The translations under genes were made by a program, and so were the position numbers. Shown here one piece after another: positions 54,203-62,985 of a DNA stretch of 64,000 bases. The stretch comes from an uncultured Lachnospiraceae bacterium (lineage in GTDB: Bacteria > Bacillota > Clostridia > Lachnospirales > Lachnospiraceae). Under the pieces are notes generated by a model that saw only the letters and a program-made list of their open reading frames with translations, did no database searches and was not told the origin of the DNA. How positions within the stretch are numbered: position 1 is the first letter of the stretch; every line of letters starts with the position of its first letter. Location of the stretch: assembly GCA_910586025.1 (NCBI GenBank), contig CAJUIO010000009.1, positions 3,444 to 67,443 of the forward strand, written 5' to 3'.

Positions 54203-54431
54203 ATTTGAACATTTCATTTTGGAAGAACCATTGATTTCATTTGAGAACCACCAGTTAGTTGAAGTAATCCGGTTTATAACCAGTATTCAGAATAGATCCA
54301 TTCAAAATTTATGCTATGTGCTTAACCTTGATTTCCCTATAGTATGCTGTTACTACACATAATTTTAACTATGCCAAACTTCTAAAAAGCGCTAATTTTT
54401 AGCGGTTTCTGCTTGATTCTTCTCTTGTCAT

Positions 54432-54479
54432 TTGCCCTTTGCAGAAACAACATATTAACGTTGTTTCTACAAAGGGCAA
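54432..54479. repeat. 20-bp inverted repeat
   Basis: TTGCCCTTTGCAGAAACAAC and an inverted copy differing at one base flank the 8 bases ATATTAAC. A second palindrome (CGCTAA-TTTT-TTAGCG type) lies 40 bp to the left near 54386-54401. They may be IS ends next to the IS66 fragment. Confidence 0.6.
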
Positions 54480-54728
54480 TTATGAGTAAAATGATATCTT
54501 GTGGGACAAAACAAACGACCATGCAGGCATATGGTACGATAGAAGCATAGCACAATTGCTTTTCCCGGGAGCAAACCTGGCATCCCAGCGCATATCAGAT
54601 TTCCTGAAATCCCTAGACTTGTCATAACTGATCTGATTGCTGTCACACCACTTCCGGGCAGACAGACCGCTCTGGTTCCTCTGCTGAAAGATCAGCAGCC
54701 ATTCGTCATTTGTAAACTTTGTATTCAT
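54480..54728 (-). mobile_element. IS66-family accessory protein (TnpA) fragment
   Basis: The 82-codon frame starts MNTKFTNDEWLLIFQQRNQS and GLSARKWCDSNQIS, typical of the N-terminus of IS66 TnpA (helix-turn-helix accessory protein). The remaining residues do not fit, so it is truncated or frameshifted. TnpB and TnpC are absent. Confidence 0.6.
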
Positions 54729-54896
54729 TGAAACACCTCCTTGTGATAGTACAAAGAGAGTATATCAATCAGTTGAGAAAGATTCACTACGGTATGTTTT
54801 GTGTCGCTTACAGACCAATGCCAGGTCAGGTGTTTCCGGATTTGTCAAATACAGATGTGCCAGCAGTTGAATCTTTATTCCTGTTTTTCAATCCGT

Positions 54897-57458
54897 TTAC
54901 ACCTCCGCCACCCGCAGCCTCTCAATAATACTTTTTTTACACAGCACATGATAGCAGATCACCGGAAGCGCCACCACCACTGCCGCAATTACAGGAACGC
55001 TGGCTATAAGGGGCAGAAATCTGATCTTCCATACAAAATAATTCATATTCCTTCCGATCAGCCAGACCAGTCCCCAGCTGATCCCGTTGCCCACCGTGGC
55101 CGTGATGGCCAGGGTGAAGATTCCGTACCAGATGCCCTCCATGATCAGCATGCCTTCCAGCTGCTTCCCTGTCATCCCAACCGCCTGCATCATGGCAAAC
55201 TCCTGCTTTCTCGCAAGGATGCCGGTGATCATGGCATTAATCAGGTTCAGCACACCGATAAATCCCAGGACTGCGCCAAGGAGACCGCCCACGACCGTAA
55301 ACACTCTATTCAGATCGGAGAATTCCTTTTTGAGGCTTTCCTTGGTAATCAGGGTAAGCTCCGGGTTCCTTTCGCTGATCAGCTTTTCAATAGCCTGCGA
55401 TATCTGTGCGGTCTTTTCCTCCTCCACGGTAAGGCAGGCATGAAGCGCTCCCCGTGTCTCGAAAAGCTCGTGAAAATCCTTCTCTCCCAGGAAAATTCTT
55501 GTCCCGACGCCGGGATAGTAACGGGTTCCCGCTCCGTCACTGAGTCTTGCAACCGCCATGATCCGGATCTCCTTCTTCGTATCCCACTGTCCGGTCCTAT
55601 AATTATAATATCCTAAGGCGATCTGATCTCCCAGGGACAGCCAGTCTTCGTCATCCCAGGTAAGCAGTACCCCGTAACCGCCCGCTTTCAGCATCTCCTC
55701 GTCCAGATTTCCCTGCGTGACTTCCAGACAGGAGAACAGCTCTTCCTCCGCACTGAAGCAATCCGCTCTTGCTACCTTCTCTGAAAGTGATTCCTCCACT
55801 TCCTGGGACAGATACGGTTTATCTGTCAGTTTTTCTCTGTAAATTCTTTCAAATCGTTCAAGCACCTCTCCGGAAAGCTCCAGCTCCCCGCATTTTGACC
55901 ACACACTGCGTATCTTTGTCACGCCGTCTATGGCCGAGAGCTCCTCCACAATTGCCGGTGTGAAAGCCTCAAAGTCATGGTAGGAATAAGACATGTTCAC
56001 CGTGCAGGCATGGGTCAGCTGCATATCCGATATCAGATAGCTCTTCACATACTCGTCAAAGGAAAACCCCTTAACCAGACAGTAGGTTCCGTTTAACAGG
56101 ATCAGAGACAGGGACAGGGAAGCGATGACCACTGCGGCCTTCTTCCTGTTTCTTCCCATATTCGCCATGGCAAGGCGAAGAGCCGATACCCTCGCAGTCC
56201 TCTTTTCCTTCCTTCTGTACTGTGTGCTTTCCACATAGCGCACAGCCTCGATTGCCGACACCTTAGCGGCAAGACGGCAGGGCCTGATGCTGCTTAAATA
56301 TACCACCGCCAGGGCAAAAACGGCACTCCCCGCAAAGATAGAGGGATTCAGCGAAACAGGCATCATGATATTTCCCAGATTCATAATCCTGTACATGACA
56401 GGAATAATTCCCTTTCCCACAAACCAGCCGAGGAAAAGCCCCAGCGGGATCCCCGCCGCCGAAAGAAGCAATGCCTGCCTGTGAACCATGCCCCTTAACT
56501 GCCTTCCCGTGGTGCCTATGGTTTTCAGCAGTCCGTAATAACGGATATCCGAGGTGACATTGATGTAAAAAATATTGTAGATGATCAGATATCCGGCCAG
56601 AGTAATAATAAAAAGGATCCCCGCCATCATCATCATGGTAAAGCCGTCCACCTCAGATGCTGTGTATGCCCAATTCACGCTCTCTTCTATCTCGCCTTCG
56701 GCAAAGCCCGCTCTCATTGCCAGCTCATGTACCTGAGTCTCAATGTCATAGGCCGAATCAAACCACACCTGCACCTGGCACAGTCCCTCCTGATTTATAT
56801 TTCCCTGTTCGCTGCGCTCCCGGTAGGTTTTGGAGGATATGTCGATATTTTCATAAAGCCATTCCTGCGATACCCAGAACTCCTGGGCATGGGCCGCATC
56901 ATTGGAGAAATAGTAACCGGAAAGCACAAATTCCTCGACAATATACTTTTCTTGCCCCTCCGCATCATGGGTGCGCAACGTTATCGGCACCCTCACGCCA
57001 AGCTCCATAGGGATGCCGAGCGCATCCAGAACCTTGCTGCTGGCCACGCATTCCTTTCCCTGCGCCGGCATCCTTCCCTCCTCCGGATAGCAGAAGGACC
57101 ACCTGGCTAAATCGTCCTCGGCATAGCGCACCTCGGTCTGGATGGCGGCCAGCTCCGGATTCATTGCAAAGCCCGCAAAGATGTCATAGGAGATATCCCG
57201 GCAGCCTCCCGCTTCTTTTATCCGCTCATATTCTTCCAGTGTCAGTGTCTTGAATCCGCCGTGAGCGCTGGTTCCGATCTGTCTCATGGTAGATTCCTCA
57301 ATGGCTCGCACAAGCGTGCTCCCCACGGTAAATACCGCCGTAAAAAGAAGGGCTGTCAGGGCGATTGCGAGAATGGCTATGAGATTTTTTTCCCGCTTTT
57401 CCCTCATGGTCCTCCAGGACAGCTTACTTATGACCTTCCGGTTTGCCACCCGCTTCAT
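54897..57458 (-). CDS. ABC transporter permease, FtsX/MacB type
   Basis: The 853-residue protein starts MKRVANRKVISKLSWRTMRE, has one N-terminal helix, a large extracellular region, three helices near residues 275-400, a second soluble region and three C-terminal helices, giving two FtsX domains. It overlaps the ATPase gene by four bases (ATGA). Such permeases with two-component systems usually mediate resistance to antimicrobial peptides or envelope stress; the two-component genes lie immediately upstream. Confidence 0.88.
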   Translation of the reverse strand: MKRVANRKVISKLSWRTMREKREKNLIAILAIALTALLFTAVFTVGSTLVRAIEESTMRQIGTSAHGGFKTLTLEEYERIKEAGGCRDISYDIFAGFAMNPELAAIQTEVRYAEDDLARWSFCYPEEGRMPAQGKECVASSKVLDALGIPMELGVRVPITLRTHDAEGQEKYIVEEFVLSGYYFSNDAAHAQEFWVSQEWLYENIDISSKTYRERSEQGNINQEGLCQVQVWFDSAYDIETQVHELAMRAGFAEGEIEESVNWAYTASEVDGFTMMMMAGILFIITLAGYLIIYNIFYINVTSDIRYYGLLKTIGTTGRQLRGMVHRQALLLSAAGIPLGLFLGWFVGKGIIPVMYRIMNLGNIMMPVSLNPSIFAGSAVFALAVVYLSSIRPCRLAAKVSAIEAVRYVESTQYRRKEKRTARVSALRLAMANMGRNRKKAAVVIASLSLSLILLNGTYCLVKGFSFDEYVKSYLISDMQLTHACTVNMSYSYHDFEAFTPAIVEELSAIDGVTKIRSVWSKCGELELSGEVLERFERIYREKLTDKPYLSQEVEESLSEKVARADCFSAEEELFSCLEVTQGNLDEEMLKAGGYGVLLTWDDEDWLSLGDQIALGYYNYRTGQWDTKKEIRIMAVARLSDGAGTRYYPGVGTRIFLGEKDFHELFETRGALHACLTVEEEKTAQISQAIEKLISERNPELTLITKESLKKEFSDLNRVFTVVGGLLGAVLGFIGVLNLINAMITGILARKQEFAMMQAVGMTGKQLEGMLIMEGIWYGIFTLAITATVGNGISWGLVWLIGRNMNYFVWKIRFLPLIASVPVIAAVVVALPVICYHVLCKKSIIERLRVAEV

Positions 57459-58135
57459 GCTCTGTCACCTCCCGTAACGATCCGTCCATCCTCGATTCTC
57501 ACGATCCGATCCGCCATCTGGGCGATCTCCTCATTGTGGGTAATCATCACAATTGTCTGCTCAAATTTTTTTGCCGTAACCTTGAGCAGTCCCAGCACAT
57601 CCTGGCTGGATCTGGAATCCAGGTTTCCCGTTGGCTCATCCGCCAGAATGATCGCCGGTTTCGCCGCAAGGGCCCTTGCGATGGCGACCCGCTGCTGTTG
57701 TCCGCCGGAGAGCTGGGAGGGCAGAGTGTTTACCTTGCTCTCGATCCCCAGAGTCTTTATAATCTTATCCACATAGGAGGTGTCCACCTCGTTTCCGTCC
57801 AGCTGCACCGGGAACACGATATTCTCATACACGTTGAGCACCGGCACCAGATTGTAGCTCTGAAAGACAAAGCCGATCTTCCGTCTCCTGAATATGGCGA
57901 GGGCATCCTCCTTAAGCCTGGAAATGTCCTTTCCATCCACCACCACACTGCCCTGTGTGGGATAGTCCAGACCTCCCAGCATATGAAGAAGCGTGGATTT
58001 TCCGCTGCCGCTGGTTCCCACAATGGAAACAAATTCTCCCTGCTCGACCTTAAGGTTCACACCGTCCAGGGCCTTCACCAGACTCTCCGCCTGCCCATAA
58101 TACTTTTTCAGGCCATTTGTCTCTAATACTGTCAT
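57455..58135 (-). CDS. ABC transporter ATP-binding protein, LolD/MacB type
   Basis: The 226-residue ATPase has Walker A GTSGSGKST, signature LSGGQQQR, Walker B IILADEPTGNLDS and the H-loop THN. The NLDS-type D-loop is typical of the MacB/LolD group. It pairs with the FtsX-type permease that follows. It lies 130 bp after the histidine kinase gene, with a hairpin between (58160-58200). Confidence 0.93.
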   Translation of the reverse strand: MTVLETNGLKKYYGQAESLVKALDGVNLKVEQGEFVSIVGTSGSGKSTLLHMLGGLDYPTQGSVVVDGKDISRLKEDALAIFRRRKIGFVFQSYNLVPVLNVYENIVFPVQLDGNEVDTSYVDKIIKTLGIESKVNTLPSQLSGGQQQRVAIARALAAKPAIILADEPTGNLDSRSSQDVLGLLKVTAKKFEQTIVMITHNEEIAQMADRIVRIEDGRIVTGGDRA

Positions 58136-58159
58136 ATGCTCATTCCCTCCGTTAAACTA

Positions 58160-58200
58160 AAAAAGTAAAACGGCGAAAGCTATTGCCCCCGCCGCTTTCT
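58160..58200 (-). terminator. Partial terminator between kinase and ABC genes
   Basis: Leftward, GCGGCG and CGCCG pair across a loop of about 17 bases and are followed by TTTT and then TTTTTT. It may reduce expression of the ABC genes relative to the regulators or isolate their own promoter. Confidence 0.5.
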
Positions 58201-58265
58201 GTTTACTAATATAACAGAAGAATCTTTCCCCTTGCTTTCCGGAATCTAACGCTTTTGAAAGAATC

Positions 58266-59102
58266 TCATTCCCCATTCCTCGCCATATAAAAGTAAAAAA
58301 CGCTTCCCCTTCCCCGCTTTGACTTTACCTTCACATATCCGCCCTGCTTTTCGGCGATCTCCCGGACCAGATACAGGCCGATTCCAACGCCGGGTTCCTG
58401 GGATACCTCCCTTCCTCTGTAAAACCGTCGGAAGATCTGGGCCTGTTCCTCCTCCCCGATACCGATTCCCTCATCCTTCACCGAAACGGCCGTAAACATT
58501 TCATACTCTGTCACGCCTATCTCAATCCTGCTGCCTGCAGGGCTGTACTTCACCGCATTATCCAGAAGATTTTCCATGGCCTCCTCCGTCCATTTCCGGT
58601 CAAAGCAGGCCGCCTTGTCTGTCCCCTCAAAGCTTAAGCTGACCTGCTTTTTCAAAGCCGCATCACTGATCTGCTCCATAGCCGCCAGGAGCACAGGCTC
58701 TATGGACTGAACCTTTGGATGGAGAACCAGAAGCTCACTCTCAAGCCGGGAGGATTTGATCAGAGAGCGGATCAGGAAATCCAGCTTCTCCGACTGGTCG
58801 CTGATCTTCTTCACAATGGGAATCAGCTCCGGATCCTTTTCCTTTTCCCGAAGAAGCTGGGAATAGAGAAGGATATTGGCAAGAGGCGTCTTGGTCTGGT
58901 GGGAAATGTTGGAAATCAGTCCTCTCACCCTCTCCTGCTCCTCCCTGGTCCGCCTTTGTGACACCTGGGAGAGCGCAAGATACCGCTTCCATCTTGTTTC
59001 CAGCCGGGAGAGCCTGGTCTCATTGTAGTCTCTCTCCTCAAAGGTTCCGTTTATGGCCTGGTCCAGCATCTCCTCCAGCCTTGCCATAGTGCCTCTTCCC
59101 AT
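58266..59102 (-). CDS. Sensor histidine kinase without membrane segment
   Basis: The 278-residue protein starts MGRGTMARLEEMLDQAINGT, has a coiled helix then the H-box SNISHQTKTPLANILL, the N-box ENLLDNAVKYSPAGS, the G1 DEGIGIGEEE and G2 GVGIGLYLVREIA. No membrane helix or sensor domain precedes the H-box, so it may sense through the ABC permease, as in Bce-type modules. A longer upstream frame exists, but AGGAGG precedes the chosen ATG. Confidence 0.88.
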   Translation of the reverse strand: MGRGTMARLEEMLDQAINGTFEERDYNETRLSRLETRWKRYLALSQVSQRRTREEQERVRGLISNISHQTKTPLANILLYSQLLREKEKDPELIPIVKKISDQSEKLDFLIRSLIKSSRLESELLVLHPKVQSIEPVLLAAMEQISDAALKKQVSLSFEGTDKAACFDRKWTEEAMENLLDNAVKYSPAGSRIEIGVTEYEMFTAVSVKDEGIGIGEEEQAQIFRRFYRGREVSQEPGVGIGLYLVREIAEKQGGYVKVKSKRGRGSVFYFYMARNGE

Positions 59103-59155
59103 TGATCTCCTCCTGTTTTTGCCGCCGATTCCCGGGCACCGCCCTTTGGATGACG

Positions 59156-59815
59156 CTAAACCTTCCAGATATAGCCCTTTCCATATACCGTCTGCAGATG
59201 GCCGCCGCACTCTCCCAGCTTGTTTCTCAATCTGCCTACCGCCACGGACAAAGCATTTTCATCCACGTATTCCGCTCCGTCCGTCCATATCCTGTCCACC
59301 AGCTGTTCTCTGCCAAGCACCTGATTTCTGTTTTCCACAAGAAGATGCAGAAGCTTCTGCTCGGTTCTGCTGAGAATAATCTCCTCCGCTCCCTTAAAAA
59401 AACGCATCTCCTCAAAGCAAAAGGACAGCTCTCCGAACTGCCACGTCCTCTTGCCCGCACCGCGCAGCACCTTATCAATCCTTGCCCGCAGCACCATGAG
59501 ACTAAAAGGCTTCGTGATATAATCCTCCGCTCCCAGCTCAAGCCCCCGGACCTCGTCCATCTCCCAGTCATTGGCCGTGAGAATGATCACCGGGACATCA
59601 CTCTGCCTCTTTATCGTTTTGAGAAGTTCATAGCCGCTTCCGTCCGGAAGATTCAGGTCAAGCAGCACCAGATCAAAATCCGCCACCCCCTCAAAGGTGC
59701 GCAAAGCCTGCCCAAGCTGTGCGCAGAGCGTAAATTGCAGATCCTCTCTCTGCAGTGCGAGCGCTATTCCCTCCCGAAGCCCTTCGTCATCCTCAACCAC
59801 CAATATCTTCTTCAC
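59156..59815 (-). CDS. OmpR-family response regulator
   Basis: The 219-residue protein starts with GTG (VKKILVVEDDEGLREGIALA), has the phosphoacceptor region FDLVLLDLNLPDGSG, TAND and K at KPF, and a C-terminal winged helix with AEYVDENALSVAVGRLRNK and VYGKGYIWKV. The GTG overlaps the TGA stop of the upstream glycogen debranching gene (GTGA), so translation is coupled. It likely controls the following ABC genes with the kinase. Confidence 0.92.
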   Translation of the reverse strand: MKKILVVEDDEGLREGIALALQREDLQFTLCAQLGQALRTFEGVADFDLVLLDLNLPDGSGYELLKTIKRQSDVPVIILTANDWEMDEVRGLELGAEDYITKPFSLMVLRARIDKVLRGAGKRTWQFGELSFCFEEMRFFKGAEEIILSRTEQKLLHLLVENRNQVLGREQLVDRIWTDGAEYVDENALSVAVGRLRNKLGECGGHLQTVYGKGYIWKV

Positions 59816-61944
59816 GCTGTTACCTCTGCGTTCCGGCCTCTGTTCTTTTCCACGGTGAGCACGCATACGGACCGTCCGATCATCCTGACCCGGTTTCCCT
59901 CCAGGCGATGCGCATCCTTCTTTTCCTCCGCTATGCCCTTAGGAAGATATTGCTTCCCGGTATCAACTGTCACCGCATAACACATCCCTGCCGGAATCGG
60001 CGGAAGATCAAACTCCTGATCCTCCCAGAACACATTCACCGCAAGACAGATAATGTCGTCGGAACGGTTCTCCTCGTCTCTTCCCGCATAGATCACGCGC
60101 AGCACCTTTGACTGGCCGTCCGGCCCCATCACCTGAATTTCCGGAAAGCCCGCCTGACTTCTTCCGCTGTATTTCCGAAGCACAGGGTGATTTTTACGGA
60201 AAGCGGATATAAATCTGCAGAACTCGAAATGCTCCCGGTTTTTCTCGATATCGCCCCAATTCAGCCAGGAGATCTCATTATCCTGACAATAGGCGTTGTT
60301 ATTTCCAAACTGAGAATTCAAAAACTCATCCCCTGCAAAATACATGGGTGTACCCCTGCTGCACATGAGTACCGCAAAAGCATTCTTTGCAAGCCTTCTG
60401 CGAAGAGACAGCACCTCCTCGTCCTCCGTCTCACCCTCCACGCCGCAGTTCCAGCTGCGGTTGTCGTCCGCACCGTCGGTATTGTTCCAGCCGTTGGCCT
60501 CATTATGCTTTTGGTTATAGGAATAGAGATCCCATAACGTAAAGCCGTCATGGCAGGTGAGGAAATTAACGGAAGCGTTCTCTCCCCGGTGTTCGGGGTC
60601 ATAGATATCCTTCGACCCGGTAATCCTCTTTGCGGCCACCTCCCACATGCCGGAATCACCTTTCAGGAAGTTGCGCATATCATCCCGGTATCTCCCGTTC
60701 CACTCCGCCCAGCGGTTCCAGGAGGGGAAGCATCCCACCTGATACAGTCCGCCCGCATCCCAGGCCTCTGCAATCAGCTTCACATTGCCAAGAATCGGAT
60801 CAAAGGCAAGGCTCTGCAGAAGAGGCGGCTTGCTCATGGGCGACCCGTCCTCGTTTCTCCCCAGAATCGTGGCAAGATCGAACCGGAAGCCGTCGATATG
60901 GTAAACCGTGGTCCAGTAGCGGAGGCATTCCAGGATCATCTGATGCACAATCGGATGATTACAGTTTAAAGTATTTCCGCAGCCGCTGAAATTATAATAA
61001 AATCCCTCTGGTGTCAGCATATAATAAATATTATTGTCAAAGCCCTTAAAGGAAAAGCAAGGACCAAGCTCGTTGCCTTCCGCCGTGTGATTGAACACCA
61101 CATCCAGAATACACTCTATCCCGTTTTCATGGAGAGTCCTGATCAGCTTTTTCAGCTCCATCCCTTCCTGATTATACTCCTCCGTCGAGGAATAGCTGGT
61201 ATTTGGCGCAAAGAAACTGACCGTATTATATCCCCAGTAATTCATCACCGGTTTTCCGTCCACCAGGCGGTAATCCTTCATCTCGTCAAACTCAAAGATC
61301 GGCATCAGCTCCACCGCATTAACAGACATCTCCTTCAGATATGGAATTTTTTCCATAATACCGGCGAAGGTTCCCGGATGAGCCACCCCGGAGGAGGAAT
61401 GCTTGGTAAAGCCTCTGACATGCATCTCATAAATGGTCAGATCCTCCATGGGAATCAGGGGCTGAGTGTAATCCCTCCAGTCAAAGTCGTCCTTCACCAC
61501 TCTGGCCTTGTAGATCACCTCGTCCTTTGAGCTGCCCCAGATGCTCTGACCTGTCACGGCCTTGGCATAGATATCAAGAAGCACGTTATTTTTATTAAAA
61601 AGGAGCCCCTCCTCCGGATTGTAAGGACCGTCCATGCGGTAGGCATATTCGAAATCATTGATATTCAATCCAAAAACAATCATGGAATATACCTTTCCGA
61701 TCTTATAGTTCTCCGGAAAGGGAATTACCGCATAGGGCTCATCCTCCCTGCGGTTATACAAAAGCAGCTCACAGGATGTGGCTCCGTAAGAATATACTGT
61801 AAAATTGACCCCGCAGGGAATCGCCGTGGCCCCATTTACCTCGTACATTCCGGGACGCACCTCAAATCCGCTGACTACCTCCACAGGCACCATATGAATC
61901 CTGCTCATTGGCGCAATTAAGTTGTTATCATCCATATCCGTCAT
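59812..61944 (-). CDS. glgX: Glycogen debranching enzyme (GH13 isoamylase/GlgX type)
   Basis: The 710-residue protein has an N-terminal CBM48-like domain (NFTVYSYGATSCELLLYNRR) and a GH13 barrel: LTIYEMHVRGFTKHSSS, DVVFNHTAEGNELGP, the nucleophile GFRFDLATILGR, the acid LIAEAWDAGG and NFLTCHDGFTLWDLYS. It hydrolyses alpha-1,6 branches of glycogen in the cytoplasm. Its stop overlaps the response regulator start, an odd coupling of glycogen breakdown with an envelope-stress module. glgC and glgD are 21 kb away. Confidence 0.92.
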   Translation of the reverse strand: MTDMDDNNLIAPMSRIHMVPVEVVSGFEVRPGMYEVNGATAIPCGVNFTVYSYGATSCELLLYNRREDEPYAVIPFPENYKIGKVYSMIVFGLNINDFEYAYRMDGPYNPEEGLLFNKNNVLLDIYAKAVTGQSIWGSSKDEVIYKARVVKDDFDWRDYTQPLIPMEDLTIYEMHVRGFTKHSSSGVAHPGTFAGIMEKIPYLKEMSVNAVELMPIFEFDEMKDYRLVDGKPVMNYWGYNTVSFFAPNTSYSSTEEYNQEGMELKKLIRTLHENGIECILDVVFNHTAEGNELGPCFSFKGFDNNIYYMLTPEGFYYNFSGCGNTLNCNHPIVHQMILECLRYWTTVYHIDGFRFDLATILGRNEDGSPMSKPPLLQSLAFDPILGNVKLIAEAWDAGGLYQVGCFPSWNRWAEWNGRYRDDMRNFLKGDSGMWEVAAKRITGSKDIYDPEHRGENASVNFLTCHDGFTLWDLYSYNQKHNEANGWNNTDGADDNRSWNCGVEGETEDEEVLSLRRRLAKNAFAVLMCSRGTPMYFAGDEFLNSQFGNNNAYCQDNEISWLNWGDIEKNREHFEFCRFISAFRKNHPVLRKYSGRSQAGFPEIQVMGPDGQSKVLRVIYAGRDEENRSDDIICLAVNVFWEDQEFDLPPIPAGMCYAVTVDTGKQYLPKGIAEEKKDAHRLEGNRVRMIGRSVCVLTVEKNRGRNAEVTA

Positions 61945-62190
61945 ACCTCCTGTCCCGCCAAACTAACTGACGCTGTCTGAAAATCTGCCTATAGCCGGCA
62001 CAATTCTATTTTAACAAAACACATCCCTCCCCGCAAGAAAAGTATGCAATTTTCGTGGATTTGCACCTTATAATAAGCACTGCTTACTCACTGCTGTCAG
62101 CCGGCTTCGCCAACACCTGCAAAGCAGACAAGTGCTTTTTTGAGTTATTGACGCAGAACTTTTCAGTGCGGCAGGAAACAGGGCCGGAGA

Positions 62191-62219
62191 TTGCTTTTCA
62201 TAGTTGGATATGGTATAAT
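62191..62219 (+). promoter_or_regulatory. Promoter of the lipoprotein gene
   Basis: TTGCTT (62191-62196) and TATAAT (62214-62219) are 17 bases apart with a TG before the -10 box. An ACCGAT-AA-ATCGGT palindrome at 62233-62246 is placed just after the likely start site and could be an operator. Confidence 0.7.
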
Positions 62220-62273
62220 TTTCCCGGTATAAACCGATAAATCGGTAACTTATAGGTATAGGAGTAACAATAA

Positions 62274-62900
62274 ATGAAAAATAAAGTTAAATTATTTCAA
62301 AAAGAATTTTCGTTAAAATTCCCCCTGTCTGCCATTGACCGGAAAACTATCCTTTTACTGTCTGGCTTTATGCTGCTATTAACCTGTACCATAACAGGAT
62401 GCGGAAGTAACAGCCCTCAACAGCCAATACTTCCTGTTGCAGAGCCAATCCCAACGGAAAATCCTGCACAGGAAGAACCAGCAAAGGCAGACCAAAGCCA
62501 GTCTGTGTCAGATGCATCCTCCTCTTCCCCCTCCTATTGGGGAACATGGCAGATAACTTCATCAACTTTTGGTGCCTACAGTGCCATGTCAGAGGAAGAT
62601 TGCTCTGCGCTGATGGGAACCCGTTTTGAATATTTTAAAGATTATGCTATATATGATAACCAGCACCGTCTGGATTCCCCCCAATATATCGAAAGCATTC
62701 TGACCGCAGATGATTTTTCATCCATCTATCAAGGCACTAGTCTGGAAACGCTGGGAATTTCCAAAGATTCTATTCAGGTAGTGGCTATAGAAAATGCAGG
62801 CGGCATTGGTGATACTTTTTATATAAAGGACGAAAACACTCTGATTATTCCATGGGATGGTGTGTTTTTTGAAGTGCAAAGAATCAGCTCCGGCAACTGA
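62274..62900 (+). CDS. Secreted lipoprotein of element C
   Basis: The 208-residue protein has a signal peptide with a long n-region, hydrophobic ILLLSGFMLLLTCTI and lipobox TITGCGS, so Cys about residue 42 is lipidated. A Pro/Glu/Ala/Ser-rich linker leads to a C-terminal domain of about 120 residues beginning YWGTWQITSSTFGAYSAM, with FEYFKDYAIYD and GDTFYIKDENTLIIPWDG, resembling a small lipocalin-like fold; no function known. AGGAG lies nine bases before the ATG. It is the only gene between the inverted repeats of element C. Confidence 0.75.
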   Translation: MKNKVKLFQKEFSLKFPLSAIDRKTILLLSGFMLLLTCTITGCGSNSPQQPILPVAEPIPTENPAQEEPAKADQSQSVSDASSSSPSYWGTWQITSSTFGAYSAMSEEDCSALMGTRFEYFKDYAIYDNQHRLDSPQYIESILTADDFSSIYQGTSLETLGISKDSIQVVAIENAGGIGDTFYIKDENTLIIPWDGVFFEVQRISSGN

Positions 62901-62985
62901 TTCCGTTGTGCACAGGTTTCTGTCCTCGTCCCCCCCACTGACAGCTGTGAGTAAGCAATGCTTATCATAAGATAAAATACGACGA

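Larger units (their letters stand above)
62067..62971. repeat. Inverted-repeat element C (cargo: lipoprotein gene)
   Basis: Left end at 62067 reads CTTATAATAAGC then TGCTTACTCACTGCTGTCAG; the right end reads, inverted, CTTATGATAAGC then TTGCTTACTCACAGCTGTCAG. Left interior (CGGCTTCGCCAACACCTGCAAAGC) aligns with element B, and right interior (G run, ACGAGGACAG) with element A. The 905-bp unit carries only the lipoprotein gene with its own promoter. Confidence 0.65.
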
